Made by a program: the position numbers and the translations under genes
Notes under the pieces: generated by a model
Databases searched by the model: none
Told to the model about the DNA's origin: nothing
The model's input: the letters and a program-made list of their open reading frames with translations, nothing else
NCBI GenBank assembly: GCA_964007475.1
Contig: OZ023274.1
Coordinates: forward strand, 31,465,827 to 31,529,826
Direction of reading: 5' to 3'
DNA: 64,000 nt
Source of the DNA: Hybos culiciformis
Lineage: Eukaryota > Arthropoda > Insecta > Diptera > Hybotidae
Shown: one piece after another, positions 34,240 to 45,259 of the stretch
Numbering within the stretch: the first letter of the stretch is position 1
Layout: each line of letters starts with the position of its first letter

Positions 34240-35166
34240 ATAAAATAATTTTCCTATGAGCCTGGCAGAATTTTCCAATAAATTGTTCACATTTTGGTAA
34301 CAGACTTTATAACAGTTTGTAATTCTTATGAAAAGAAAAACGTTGGGCGCATTATTTTTTATATTATAATAAATTTTTATATTAGTGCTTCACCCTTAAA
34401 AAAATTTAAAAATTACAAATTCTGAATTTCAAATTCCTAATGTATTTATTTTGTTAGTGTAAAATTTCAAATTTTTTTTTGTTGTTGTGAATTTTAAATA
34501 CGCGCCTCAGAGCGTGTATTTGAAATTCACAACAACAAAAAAAAATTTGAAATTCAAGTTCTGTCATTCTAATTATCAAATCAAAAAAAAAAACATGCCA
34601 GATGAAAAAAATTCCGCAAATTTCCTGAGATTTTTCTTGTACAATAATTTTTTGTTCATAATTAATATTTGAAATTTAATAATTAATATTTGAAATTTAT
34701 GAAAAAAAGTGAAAAAAAGTGTTCACCCGAAAACTTTTTTTTGACATTAAATTACACTAACAAAATACATTAGGAATTTGAAATTCAGAATTTGAAATTT
34801 TTAAATTTTTTTAAGGGTGAAGCACTATTATTATAAATGTTTGTTCATTTATAATTTTATATTATGACTTCATATTAATGAACTACTATTACAACAAATG
34901 CATATGACTCATATAAGTATGTGAATTAATTCTGAACGACGATGAAATAGAATATGCATTTAAAGTCCATTGAATTGGTACAATTATTAACTAGATTTCC
35001 TTTTATAGAAATTTGGGTATGAGAGATAAGTCTTAATGTTTTTGTATATGCGCCCAACGTTTTCCGTTTTATAGGAATTAGAAACTGTTATAAAGTCTGT
35101 TACCAAAATGTGAACGAACAATTTATTCAGAAATTCTGCCAGGCTCATAGAAAAATTATTTTATAC
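34240..35166. mobile_element. Three-level nested foldback element
   Basis: The outer arms run from TTTTCCTATGAGCCTGGCAG to CTGCCAGGCTCATAGAAAAA, about 100 bp each, and include CCAAAATGTGAAC. A middle element (about 34386-34827) has ends GTGCTTCACCCTTAAAAAAA and TTTTTTTAAGGGTGAAGCAC. At its centre is a third palindrome (34464-34553) built on TTGTTGTTGTGAATTT. No transposase is encoded. The symmetry at each level suggests successive insertions of non-autonomous elements. Confidence 0.85.
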
Positions 35167-35575
35167 TTTTTAGTGCGCAAGAAAAACGTTGTTTTTATAA
35201 AATGTTTTTTTTTTTTATGATTTAATTTTTATTTTCTACTTTTTAGTTTTTGATCGGTGATTAATAATAAAATAAATTTATAGCTGAAATAAAGCAGAAT
35301 TATTCTTACAAAATTTGATTATCAAAATTATTTCTGAAACAAATACAACAAAATAAGTGTTATACGTTAAAATAAGAATCATGATTAAAGTGGTAGAATA
35401 TTGCATTGTCATCGGATTCAGGGCTATATTAAATATTTCAGAGCTGTATCTTGTCGGAAAATTGTCTAAAATATTATTGCATTATTTCGCGAACAGACAA
35501 ACAGACAAGAATCACCAAAACCAAAATATTGCATTGTCATCCGGTTCAGAGCTATATTAAACATTTCAGAGCTGT

Positions 35576-36483
35576 CCCGATCAACCATTCTTTATATTTC
35601 TTGAAGAATATTTAAAAGTCTTGCACCAAATTGGGCAGAAAAATCGATATATAGAATATGTTTTACACTTCTATAATAATATTTAAAATTATTTAACAAA
35701 CGTTAATTAACTTTTAAAATATTTATCATATTTCGTTGAAACTTTCTTTAAAAAAAATCTTTATATTTATTGCATCGCCTTTAAAAGATTGCAATAAAAC
35801 TTTAGTTAAATTTCGATATAACCAGAAAACGTCGAAAAACTTTATGAATCGATAAAAATATTTTTCTAATTTTCTTTAAAATAATTTAAAAGAAATATCT
35901 TTATGGATATTCACCATTTTTTGAAGAATTTGAACTGCTGAACGATATGATTTTTTATATCGGAATATATTTACTTAACTTTTAAATTTTATAACACTAA
36001 AATTCGATGCAGTTCTTTAATATTTTTCTTCATATAAAAATTAAATTTTGTAATAAAAGTCGATAAATATTTAAAAAAAATCAATAGTAATTTAAATTTT
36101 ACTTTTGATTGGCAAAAATTATCATAGGATGTAGCTGAATGGCTAAGATACTAACACATGAACGTAAGGGACGCAGGTTCAAACCCCGATAGCGGTGCAA
36201 AAATAAATTGTATTAAAAATGTAATTTAAATAAATATTACCTATAAAAATATATGAAAAAAAATGTATAATAAAAAATAAAAAATAAATAAATAAACAAA
36301 AATAATAATAAAAAAAAAAAAAATAAAATTTTTTTTGAATATTTCGGAAAATATGATACCAATCGATACTTATTTGTGACTGGACAACTTTAAAATCCGC
36401 ATCGATTGCTAACAATCGGTAAAGGCAAATACTCGTGATTTTAATAAAGAATCTTCACGTAAGTATAAAGAATGGTTGATCGG
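35576..36483. mobile_element. 908-bp element with CCCGATCAACCATTCTTTAT ends
   Basis: The left terminus CCCGATCAACCATTCTTTAT and right terminus ATAAAGAATGGTTGATCGGG are perfect 20-bp complements. They sit inside a copy of the GAGCTGTATCTTGTCGG repeat, so the target is known: GAGCTGT|AGCTTGTCG, with GT on both sides. A tRNA-like SINE fragment (36127-36205) lies inside. No transposase frame is recognised. Confidence 0.8.
36127..36205 (+). repeat. tRNA-like SINE fragment
   Basis: GTAGCTGAATGGCTAAGATA is A-box-like and GGTTCAAACCCCG is B-box-like, with spacing near that of a tRNA. The 5' and 3' ends do not pair as an acceptor stem, and the copy lies inside a transposon. It is therefore called SINE-like, not a tRNA gene. 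Confidence 0.5.
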
Positions 36484-36699
36484 GGTAGCTTGTCGAAAAG
36501 AGGTCTAAAATTTGATTGCAAAATTTCGCTGAAAAACAGACGAGAAACTTTTCAAATCATGATTAAAGTTGTATAATATTGCATTGTAATCGGGTTCAGA
36601 GCTATATTTAAAGTTTCAGAGCTGTATCGTGTCGGGAAATTGTCTAAAATTTGATTACAAAATTTCTCGGGTATACAAACATACAAGAAAGTGACTTAA

Positions 36700-37600
36700 T
36701 ACAAACGTTGTAAAAAAATAATTAAAAATAAGATAGAATTACAACTTTTAGCTGAATAATTTTCTATCAGATTTAAAGAATGCGTCACATATAGTAAGTA
36801 AAGCGCTATTGGACTATGTTCCTTTTTACGCGCTTGCAGACCCTAATATTTAAGGGACATATTTGCAGCATTGTTGTAGGATTCACCTCTACATTTATCA
36901 ATTGGTATATTACACAAAATTTACGTGAACAGGATAGAAGTCACAATTTTTTGAAAATTTTGAGTTTCATTCTTTTGCCGATTCGGCCCCTGGCGCCCGC
37001 CATGTGCGACGCCGTTAGAACCGTCGCTGCATATTTACATAAAATTATAAAGTATATGGTTAGAAATAAAATAAATAAAACGTTTTTGTAACATTAATTC
37101 CTTATCAGACGCTCTTGTGGTAAAATTTGCTGGAAACTTCGACACTAAAGTTTCGCTAAACACATGCCAAAACAAAAAAACATATGTTAAAAAAAAAAAA
37201 TAATCAAATTGAAATTATTTATTAAACATCCTGATTTACATTGTTTTTTATAATATAAAAGCACTATAGTCTAAGACAGCGGTCGGCAAACAGTGAAGAT
37301 GTATCGAACATCGAAGCGAGTGGATTTTTTAGTGTTAAGATTTTCTCGCTTCGATACTTTCGAAATTCATTTTCTGAAATGATTATTGATGTTAAAAAAA
37401 AAGGAAAAACAAAATAATAACAAATAATTTTTCATAGTTATTTTTATTTACATTTATTTAAATTATTTTTTTAATTTTTAAAAAAATGTTTACCTACATT
37501 TAGATTAATTTTTTTTTTTTATTACATACTAAAATAAGCTTTATTATTTTATTTTTAAATAATTTAAAAAAAAAAATTTTTTGTTTATTGAAAATTAATT
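36700..37600. other. AT-rich region, no gene supported
   Basis: A 91-aa frame at 36816-37091 has no recognisable domain. An imperfect palindrome around ATCGAAGCGAG and CTCGCTTCGATA (about 37308-37360) is the only structure. Confidence 0.4.
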
Positions 37601-37606
37601 TTAATA

Positions 37607-38162
37607 AGGGAGCGTCTACAGTTACGGCAAACGCAACTCTTTTTTTTTTTTTGAGAGTTACGGCAACCGTAATCCTGTTCAAAATTGACTAAAGTTACGG
37701 CAAACTTAACTCTTTTTTTATTTTTAGAGTTACGGCAACCGTAATCCTGTTGAAAATTGACTAAAGTTACGGCAAACGTAACTCTTTTTTTATTTTTAGA
37801 GTTACGGCAACCGTAATCCTGTTGAAAATTGTTTAAAGTTACGGCAAACGTAACTTTTTTTTTTTTGAGAGTTACGGCAACCGTAACTGTAGAAAATTGT
37901 CTAAAGTTAAGGCGGACGTAACTTTTTTTTTTTTTAGTGATTACGGCAAAGTTTTTTTTGAGCATTATGACTTTTTTTTTTAAATAAATAGTTGTAATTT
38001 CCGTAACTTTAAGCATTACCTAAAAGTTACGGTTGCCGTAACTTAAAAAAAAAAAAATAAGTTACGTTAACCGTAACTGTTAAAAAAAAAAATAAGTTAC
38101 GTTAACCGTAACTGTTAAAAAAAATAAATAAGTTACGGTTGCCGTAACTGTTGCCACTCCCT
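37607..38162. mobile_element. Foldback element built of GTTACGGCAACCGTAAC palindromes
   Basis: The inverted ends AGGGAGCGTCTACAGTTACGG and its counterpart CCGTAACTGTTGCCACTCCC are flanked by TTTAATA on both sides. The left half is an array of about 80-bp units, each holding GAGTTACGGCAACCGTAA and AAAGTTACGGCAAACGTAAC; the right half holds shorter palindromes. The minus-strand frames here just repeat the unit (KKKVTFAVT) and are not genes. Confidence 0.85.
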
Positions 38163-38205
38163 TTTAATAAACAACTTTTAATAAAAATAATTTCTTTTTT
38201 ACTTA

Positions 38206-39110
38206 AGCTATGGTTTCCTAGGAAAACGGTGCCGTAATATAGCGGTGAGTAATGCCTTGTTCACACTTCGCTAATTTAACATGTTCGAAAGGAGTTAAAC
38301 ATCTTTGGAAAATCGACCGTTCAAACGATGTTTTTCATATGTTAACATGTTTAGCTCTGTCAGATAAAGAATTTCAAATAATACCGGAGATAAACTCAAA
38401 GGAACTGACGCGCCCAAAAAAGTTAAAATATATGAAGTTGTGTCAAGGTTAAGAACTCGCGCGTTATTTATCTTGTGTGTATCTCCACCTTTATAAAATT
38501 TCAAAGTCAAAAATGACATACCAAGTAAAAATTGATGCATACTGAATATTGCCTAACAAAATATTATTCAAAAATTACTCATTCATCCCTGAAAATTAAC
38601 ATGTTTTTGTAGAAACATGTTGAAGAACGTGTTTCTGTTTTAATTTTTTTTACTATGAAAAAACAACATCACAAACACCAACGGAACATGTTCGTCGTCC
38701 GAACATGTTAAATTAGCTAGGTGTGAACAAGCTATGACGTAGAAAAAACGTTGTCTATATAATTTATATAAAATGGTTTCCTAGAGAGCGTTGGTGATGA
38801 ACGTAACGTAATATAGCGGTGCCGTTATTTCATGTCGGCCGTAAAATTACGGTGATAATATTCATACAACGTTTTTTTACGGTGACGGTGAGTTCAAAAA
38901 AAAAAATTAATACAAAAAATTTAAATTTAAATTGGAAAATCGAAGATGACTAAGTTTTAATTGAATATTACGGCCGCTATATTAAGGCAACGCTTTTTTT
39001 TAGGAAACCGTATATGATTTCCATTTTAACGGCCGTTATATTACGTCGAATGTTCAACGTAATATTACGGCCGCTATTTTACGGCACCGTTTTCCTAGGA
39101 AAGCATAGCT
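38206..39110. mobile_element. Foldback MITE with AGCTATGGTTTCCTAGG ends, TTA target duplication
   Basis: The left end AGCTATGGTTTCCTAGGAAA and the right end TTTCCTAGGAAAGCATAGCT are near-perfect complements flanked by TTA (38203-38205 and 39111-39113). The interior is rich in TTACGGC/GCCGTAA words. A second MITE (38252-38732) is inserted in it, so the empty size is about 420 bp. Confidence 0.9.
38252..38732. mobile_element. MITE with CCTTGTTCACACTTCGC ends, nested
   Basis: Left end TGCCTTGTTCACACTTCGC, right end TAGGTGTGAACAAGC. They share GCTAATTTAACATGTTCG and its complement, and are flanked by TA. It contains the uninterrupted version of the sequence split at 15029-15780. It lies inside the element at 38206-39110. 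Confidence 0.8.
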
Positions 39111-39324
39111 TTACATTTTTTTTTATTCGATTCCATTCAGATTGTACGTATCACTTGAAAATTTTTTTCTGATACCGTAGTGAGAAAACGTAGAAGCGAT
39201 TTTGTCATAACATACTGCTAATCGAATGTCGAATTTTGCGAATCGAATATCGAATTTTTCGAAATCTTAACATCCCACCACTGATTTTGTTGTTAATATT
39301 TTATTTAGTTTATTTATTTTTAAC

Positions 39325-40247
39325 CAGGGTTGGACTGGCCCGCCGGGACACCGGACATTTCCCGGCGTGTCGGCGATATTTGTGTAGTAACTTCGAAAGT
39401 ACGGTACTTAGCCCTAAACAATCAATTTTTGAAAATTTTGTAAACAGGAAAGTTTTATTCAGAAAAATATATTAATTAAACAAGAAAACCGAGTGAAAAA
39501 AAATATTTGTTAAAGTAGAAGTCTTTTGTTCTTATATGACATGTATGAGATTTCCGTGTCCTGGAACTCATTTTGACTAAGATTTAAATAATTTTTTCAA
39601 TTCTAAAATTTAAGTTTATAATCGTCATGTTTGGAAAGAAAATCGAATATAGATTATTTATTCGAAAAGTGTTATTATTTTAAATAGCTTAAAAATTAAA
39701 AGCTCAAAACACATATCCGTAATCAATTAAAAAAGATTTCAAAAAAGTTTATATTTGAATAGTGTTAGTTGGGTTCCCACTTCCCAGAAACTTCAAAATT
39801 TAAACATTTATGATATTAGAAAATTTAGAAATTTGTTAAGGAGTTATTGTAACTTTGATTGGATCGTTAAAACAGCTATAGGCATATTCTCCTTTCCATT
39901 AGAGTGAAAATATATGGATGAATTCATATGTTACAAACCCTTAATTTAGTTCTTTCCCAATATTTCAATTTAATTAACAATAATTCTTAAAATTTTTGGT
40001 TCAGTTCGTATACTTTTTTTTTATATTGTATTGAATTAAAAGAATTAGAGAACCTAGTAATTATTTTAATTATTTATAGAAATTCGTATTTATTATTTAT
40101 GAAAATGCGTATTTATTTGGGCCTACATTCTGAATAAGCATTGCATTTTTTTATATAGAGAAGTGGATAAGCAATGTATTTTTTATATGGAGATATGGGC
40201 CAGTGGTCCAAAACTTCCCGGTTTAATGCTTAAAGCCAGTCCAACGC
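39325..40247. mobile_element. Non-autonomous hAT-like element with CAGGGTTGGACTGGCC end (copy 1)
   Basis: The left end CAGGGTTGGACTGGCCCGCC is of hAT style; the diverged right end is AAAGCCAGTCCAACG. The interior aligns in reverse with 51072-52217, for example GCGTATTTATTTGGGCC. No transposase is present. Confidence 0.7.
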
Positions 40248-40294
40248 AGCTTTTAACATTAATGAAAATACAAAATAATAAGAGACAAACATTT

Positions 40295-40620
40295 AAAATA
40301 TTTATATATATAAAACTCAATGCTTGTTTGCTGTTTGTCTGTTACGAATAGGCTCCTAAGCCGCTCAACCGATCGGTTTTGAACTTACACCAAAATTTTA
40401 TAAAAATTTGGCCCCCTCTTTTTAGGAGGTCTCTTCGATATATAGAAATCAATTTCTTTATTTCGATTAACTACAAAATATTAAAAACTAAACCACTCAA
40501 CCGATCGTTTCGAAACTTACCCCGTGTCTTTGTCTCAGGTCTGGGATCGTTATAGGCTATTTGAATGGCCTTCTACCCAGAGACCTCTGCCGGACCATTA
40601 AAAACCATTAAAAACCATTA
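40295..40620. repeat. Duplicated CTCAACCGATCG repeat
   Basis: Two related blocks, CGCTCAACCGATCGGTTTTG and CACTCAACCGATCGTTTCGA, each followed by AACTTAC, lie about 130 bp apart. TTTGTCTGTTACGAATAGGC precedes them, a style common in insect interspersed repeats. A small CCATTAAAAA triplication ends the block. The family is not identified. Confidence 0.5.
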
Positions 40621-42054
40621 AAAAAAAACAAATTTGGTTGGTATGGAAACCTGGTTAAGTTCATTCGATTTCATAAATTTGTGTGTTGAATAAGTTCCCA
40701 AAATTTATAAAAAAAAATTAGCTCCTACAATTGTCTGTCAACCTGATAACAAAAATTCCACTTACAAAAGTAAATCAGTCAGAGTCCGTAGTTAAATAAA
40801 TATTTGCAATTAAATAAAGAAGTTGAACTTCTTTCGTGAGCTTGTAGGATGAGGCTCACACATATTTTTTTAGCATCGTATCTTGTGATATAAAATTCAC
40901 TATGTATTAAAAAAATAAACATAAAGCTTTTTCAACCATAGCTTTATCCAGAGCAATATTTTTGAAATGAATCTTCGGATCATTTTTGTTTTAAAACTAA
41001 ATATTGTTTTTAAAAATAGTATATTTTTGGGAAGCTGTATAATTTAGGGGTCCACAACATAAAAAAGTTTGAGAAGCATGCTCTTCTAAAGCAAAAAATA
41101 AAACCATTATTGTTAAATTTTGTGTAAACTAAAAGAAAATAGTTTACACAAAATTTAACAGGTCGATCATTGCAATACATTTATATTAAAATTTATAGAA
41201 TGAGATTGCGTGTTAGAATTATCGTGCTTCTTACTTTCAAATACAAAATTATTTGTCTAGGTATTCTTATTCTAAACAAAATATAAATCTAAAATTTACA
41301 TTTTTAAGTAAAATCAATAATTTGTGTGGACGAGTTTTCCAGAAATTTTTAGATATATTAAGAGTTGTCTTGCCTTTAGTTAGTAAATTGAAATAACAGA
41401 AAAATTATAATAAGTAAAGGTGATTTAAAATAAAAAGTTGCCATAATTGTCTTGTCAAATCGTCCAATCACACAACGTAAACAAAAAAAAAAGCGGATAA
41501 TATTGGAAAAATTCTGAAGTCTGAACTTTGAAAGTCAAATAAATTTTTTTTTTGAATTAGAGGTAAACTAACTTTAAAATTTTAATTTTGAAGAGCATAT
41601 TAGTCATTCTCGCTAAAATTTTGGTTTTCTTGAACTAAAATATTTAACATAAAAACGTTTTGATAGTGATAAAAAAACAAATTTTATTCAATTGCAACAA
41701 AATACATTTGGAATATTTTTTTTAGAATATTTTTAGTCCAACATTTTTTAGTAAGAACGTCTACCACTTTATTTTTGACTTGGGTATTATATTTAAAAAA
41801 AATCTACGATGGGAGTATACAATAATAATGTATGTAATTGGATTTTACACGAAGGCTATATGACATAGCGCCCTTTGAATTATCGCCGTCCTATTATAAT
41901 GGTTGATATTATTTTATAATAAATAAAAACCATTATTTTAAAAATAAAATTATATTATATTTATTTATATTGAATTAATTTGAATTATAAAATTTAAAAT
42001 AAAATAAATTATTTGAATTAACAACTTATTCTAAGTAAAGTAAATTAATAACTA
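40620..42054. other. AT-rich region, no gene seen
   Basis: No coding frame is supportable. A short palindrome AAATTTTGTGTAAACT/AGTTTACACAAAATTT is at about 41115-41160. Near 41875 the word GAATTATCGCCGTCC may pair with GAATTATCGCCATC near 42552, suggesting another foldback around the MITE at 42055-42461. Confidence 0.4.
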
Positions 42055-42461
42055 ATGCCTTGTTCAGACAACGACTAAATCATGATTTCGTAATCGTGAT
42101 TTGGTGTAGATAATCATACTTTGAAAGCCTGTGTGAACACGATTATGAACGAAAACAAAAAAAGTAAACAACATGAAAGCAAACAAAATAAAAACATAAA
42201 TATTATTTGCTACTCAAATGTTTTTTGTTTTGTAAATAAAGAAAATATGTCAAAAATAAAAGTCAAAAATAACTAGGAATGAGTGGAAATGGGTAACATG
42301 GATGGTAAAAAACTATAAACTCATCCCTGAAATTTTTCATGATTTTCGATAATCATGATTTCCGATGACACTTTTTTTGTATGAGCAAATCATGAAAAAA
42401 AGAATGATAATCACAAAAAGTAAGATTATCATGATAAGGTTTAATTGTCTGAACAAGGCAT
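42055..42461 (+). mobile_element. 407-bp MITE with CCTTGTTCAGACAACG ends (copy 2)
   Basis: Same length as 24129-24535 and in the opposite orientation. The ends are ATGCCTTGTTCAGACAACG and TTGTCTGAACAAGGCAT. Conservation across the full length is high to the eye. Confidence 0.88.
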
Positions 42462-43395
42462 AAATGAAAATTGAAAATTAAAATTTACATAAGTAATTCA
42501 GTAAACTTGATTTTAAAATTTTAAAATGAATATAAGAACCACTACACTATTTACTGAATTATCGCCATCAAAAAAAGTTTTTCACTGAATTGCGCCTTCT
42601 CTTTATCGAACGGAGCTATTTCATAAATTTATGAAATATCGCTGACACCAAGGCCGACACACCAAGGCCGATTTTTGCATTTTCACCGTCCGAGAAAAAG
42701 AACTACGCTATTTCAGTTTTTTTGCCGTCTTTTTTTGGACGACCCAAAATTTCGATGCCCTTGATATTTAATTGTTTTTCTGATACAGCATTGTAGTGCG
42801 CTCTTTGAGTGTGTAACGCATCACTCATATCATATCCTAATGATATTATATGTGTGAAGAGTAAATATCGTAACCAAATAGCAGGTGGTTTAATAAAGAA
42901 TTTCAGGCCGGCACTTCGAATGGCTAAAATGCAATGGGATGGTGATCTGGCGACATTAGCTGAATTCAATCTTAAATAATGTGGTAAGACCATATTTGTC
43001 TCGCTTAAAGCGGGACAAATGCGGGACATTTTTAGGTATTCGCAACTATATCGAAAACGGTGAGTTTTACAGCATTTTTGAGGTTTTTCCAACCTTGGGT
43101 GACCATCAATCCAACTTTTAATTACCTATTCAAAAAGCACTGGAACTTAAAAATATATCAAAAGGTTACTGAGATATTGAATTTTGAAAAATATTAACAA
43201 ATATTATTTTTATTTATTTATTTCGGCATATTTGCGAATAACTAAAAATGTCCCGCATTTGTCCCGCATTAAGCGGGACAAATATGGTCAGTATAAAGAA
43301 TATTTGCATTGCGCAAAATTTGTTATATTTCGAAATAGTTAATAACTTCATTCTTTTTTTAGCTGAAAAGTTATTGAAAATTTCGGAGGTATATT

Positions 43396-43490
43396 GTCGG
43401 ATGCCATGGTGTAGTGATATTGCCATTATCCTATGGCGTGTTCGGTCGTGAGTTCGATTCCCAGCTAGAACTGGAATTTGTTTCAATTTT
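43396..43490 (+). repeat. tRNA-derived SINE-like fragment
   Basis: ATGGTGTAGTGATATTGCC is A-box-like and GTGAGTTCGATTCCCAGC is B-box-like, followed by ACTGGAATTTGTTTCAA, as in the copy at 1090-1175. It lies in an intron of the decayed CAP gene. Confidence 0.6.
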
Positions 43491-43563
43491 TCAATTTCTA
43501 TACTTGAATTAAGTGTTTGTGTTGTTTTTTTATCGCTGTCTTATACGGGCTGTCTACATTGGG

Positions 43564-44789
43564 AACCGGACTTTTTATCGTATGCAGTTTATCGTAAGGC
43601 AGTTTATCGTGAGCAGTTTATCGTAAGGGCACTTTATCGTATGGATACTTTATCGTATGGACTTTTTATCGTATGGACACTTTATCGTAATGGACATTTT
43701 ATCGTATGAACACTTTATCGTACGGACATTTTATCGTATATATATTATAGATTGTAAAAGCTGCTTTAAACTCAGGATTAACGACGAGGAAGTGGTGAAC
43801 AACTAATCCCAAATTTTTTTTTTTTTAATTTTTATTTTTTTTTTTGTCTAAAGTGCAGATGACGTGAACCACTCAGAATGGGCTGAAACTTGGTGGGGGG
43901 TAGAGGCGGTGCTCGAACCCCCAAAACTGCAATCAGTACTTGGGGCTCGGGCCCCGTTTCGGAGATAGGGCCCCCAAAGTTTTCAAACATTTTTGTATTT
44001 TTTTGTGCCCGATTTGCCCTATTTTTCGGTAGGTGGTAGAGGCGGTCCCTAAAATGTTAAATCCGAGACGGTTTTTGCGGAAAGGCCCCCATTTCGGAGT
44101 TATGGCCCTTCAAAATTTTCATACGTTTAGCCTTTTCCAAAAATTTTAATTAGAACTCCGAAATGGGGGTTTTCCTGCAAAAACCGTCTCGGATTTAACA
44201 TTTTAGGGACCGCCTCTACAATCTACTCAAAATACGGCAAATCGGGCACAAAAAAAAAAAATTCCATACAAAAATGTATGAAAACTTTGGAGGGCCCTAT
44301 CTCTGAAACGTGGCCCGAGCCCCAAGTACTGATTTCAGTGTTGGAGGTTTGGGCACCGCCTCTACACCTTCTCCAAATTTCAGGCCATTCTGAGTGGTTC
44401 ACATCACGCTATGTATTGAATTAAGAAATTATACTTATTTCAAATTTATAGGATATACATAATAAAATTTTATTAAAAAATTATTTTTCCATTGTTTTTA
44501 TATATTTTGTGTTAAAATGTGAACAAAAAACTTTATCGTAAGTAAATTTATCGTAAGATTTATTAATTTGGGCCGCGGCGGCCCAAATTAATAAATCTTA
44601 CGATAAATTTACTTACGATAAAATGTCCTTACGATAAAGTGTCCATACGATAAAATGTACATACGATAAAGTGTCCGTACGATAAAATGTCCGTACGATA
44701 AAATGTCCATACGATAAAGTGTCCATACGATAAACTGCTCACGATAAACTGCCTTACGATAAACTGCATACGATAAAAAGTCCGTAAAC
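43564..44789. mobile_element. Foldback element with arms of tandem TTTATCGTATGGACAC
   Basis: The left arm (43564-43745) is a run of about 15-17 bp units (ACTTTATCGTATGG, CAGTTTATCGTAAGG). The right arm (about 44522-44789) is its complement (CCATACGATAAAGTG). The outermost pair is GGACTTTTTATCGTATGCAG and CTGCATACGATAAAAAGTCC. Between them lies a second palindromic element (43855-44409). No coding frame is present. It sits within the decayed CAP gene. Confidence 0.9.
43855..44409. mobile_element. Palindromic MITE with GAACCACTCAGAATGG termini (copy 2), nested
   Basis: The ends GACGTGAACCACTCAGAATG and CATTCTGAGTGGTTCACATC match 16362-16810. Inside is a further inverted pair, AAACCGTCTCGGATTTAACA and its complement. 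Its nesting at the centre of the TTTATCGTATGG foldback suggests insertion into that element. Confidence 0.85.
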
Positions 44790-45259
44790 CATTTTTAATG
44801 AAGCTTTATAATTCATATTTCATATTTTTTTTATTAACTATCATTTTCTTCGTGAGTTTGTTTTTGAAAGACTTTCAGAAAATAATTATATAAAAGTTGT
44901 CGCACATAAAATTATTATTCTCCTTTCATTGGATATAGAAATAGAACTCCGCTTATTCAGTTCGTTTGATTTTACATGTATTTTGTTATATATAATTAAA
45001 TATATATAGTATTTTGTTATATATAATTAAATATGGTACATTGCAAATTTTATTGATCTATTTTCAGAGTTTAGAAATGATGAATGCATACCACTATCAA
45101 ATATATTTGTTCTGGACAAAATATTTACGACACGTATATGAAAGCGATTCTGTACCGAGTCCTGAAGAAGTAGTTTCCGCCGGGATCGATACTTGGTTCT
45201 CTCAAAATGAAAGCGCCGATGCAAATATAATTAGAATCTACAAACACAATCCCAAAGGG

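Larger units (their letters stand above)
35419..36700. repeat. Repeats with GGTTCAGAGCTATATT and GAGCTGTATC, interrupted by an insertion
   Basis: Three copies of GGTTCAGAGCTATATTAAA with TTTCAGAGCTGTATC start near 35419, 35541 and 36595. They are linked to TGTCTAAAATTTGATTACAA and GAACAGACAAACAGAC-type tails, reminiscent of non-autonomous retroelement 3' ends. The middle copy is cut by the element at 35576-36483. Confidence 0.65.

Noticed and set aside
36127..36205. Possible tRNA gene
   Set aside because: No acceptor pairing, and it lies within a transposon; treated as a SINE fragment.
37585..38016. 143-aa minus-strand frame with repeated VTFAVTL
   Set aside because: It is a direct read-through of the GTTACGGCAACC tandem array in a foldback element.
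42703..43092. 129-aa minus-strand frame
   Set aside because: The plus strand of the same DNA encodes a clear CAP-domain exon, so this frame is its antisense shadow.
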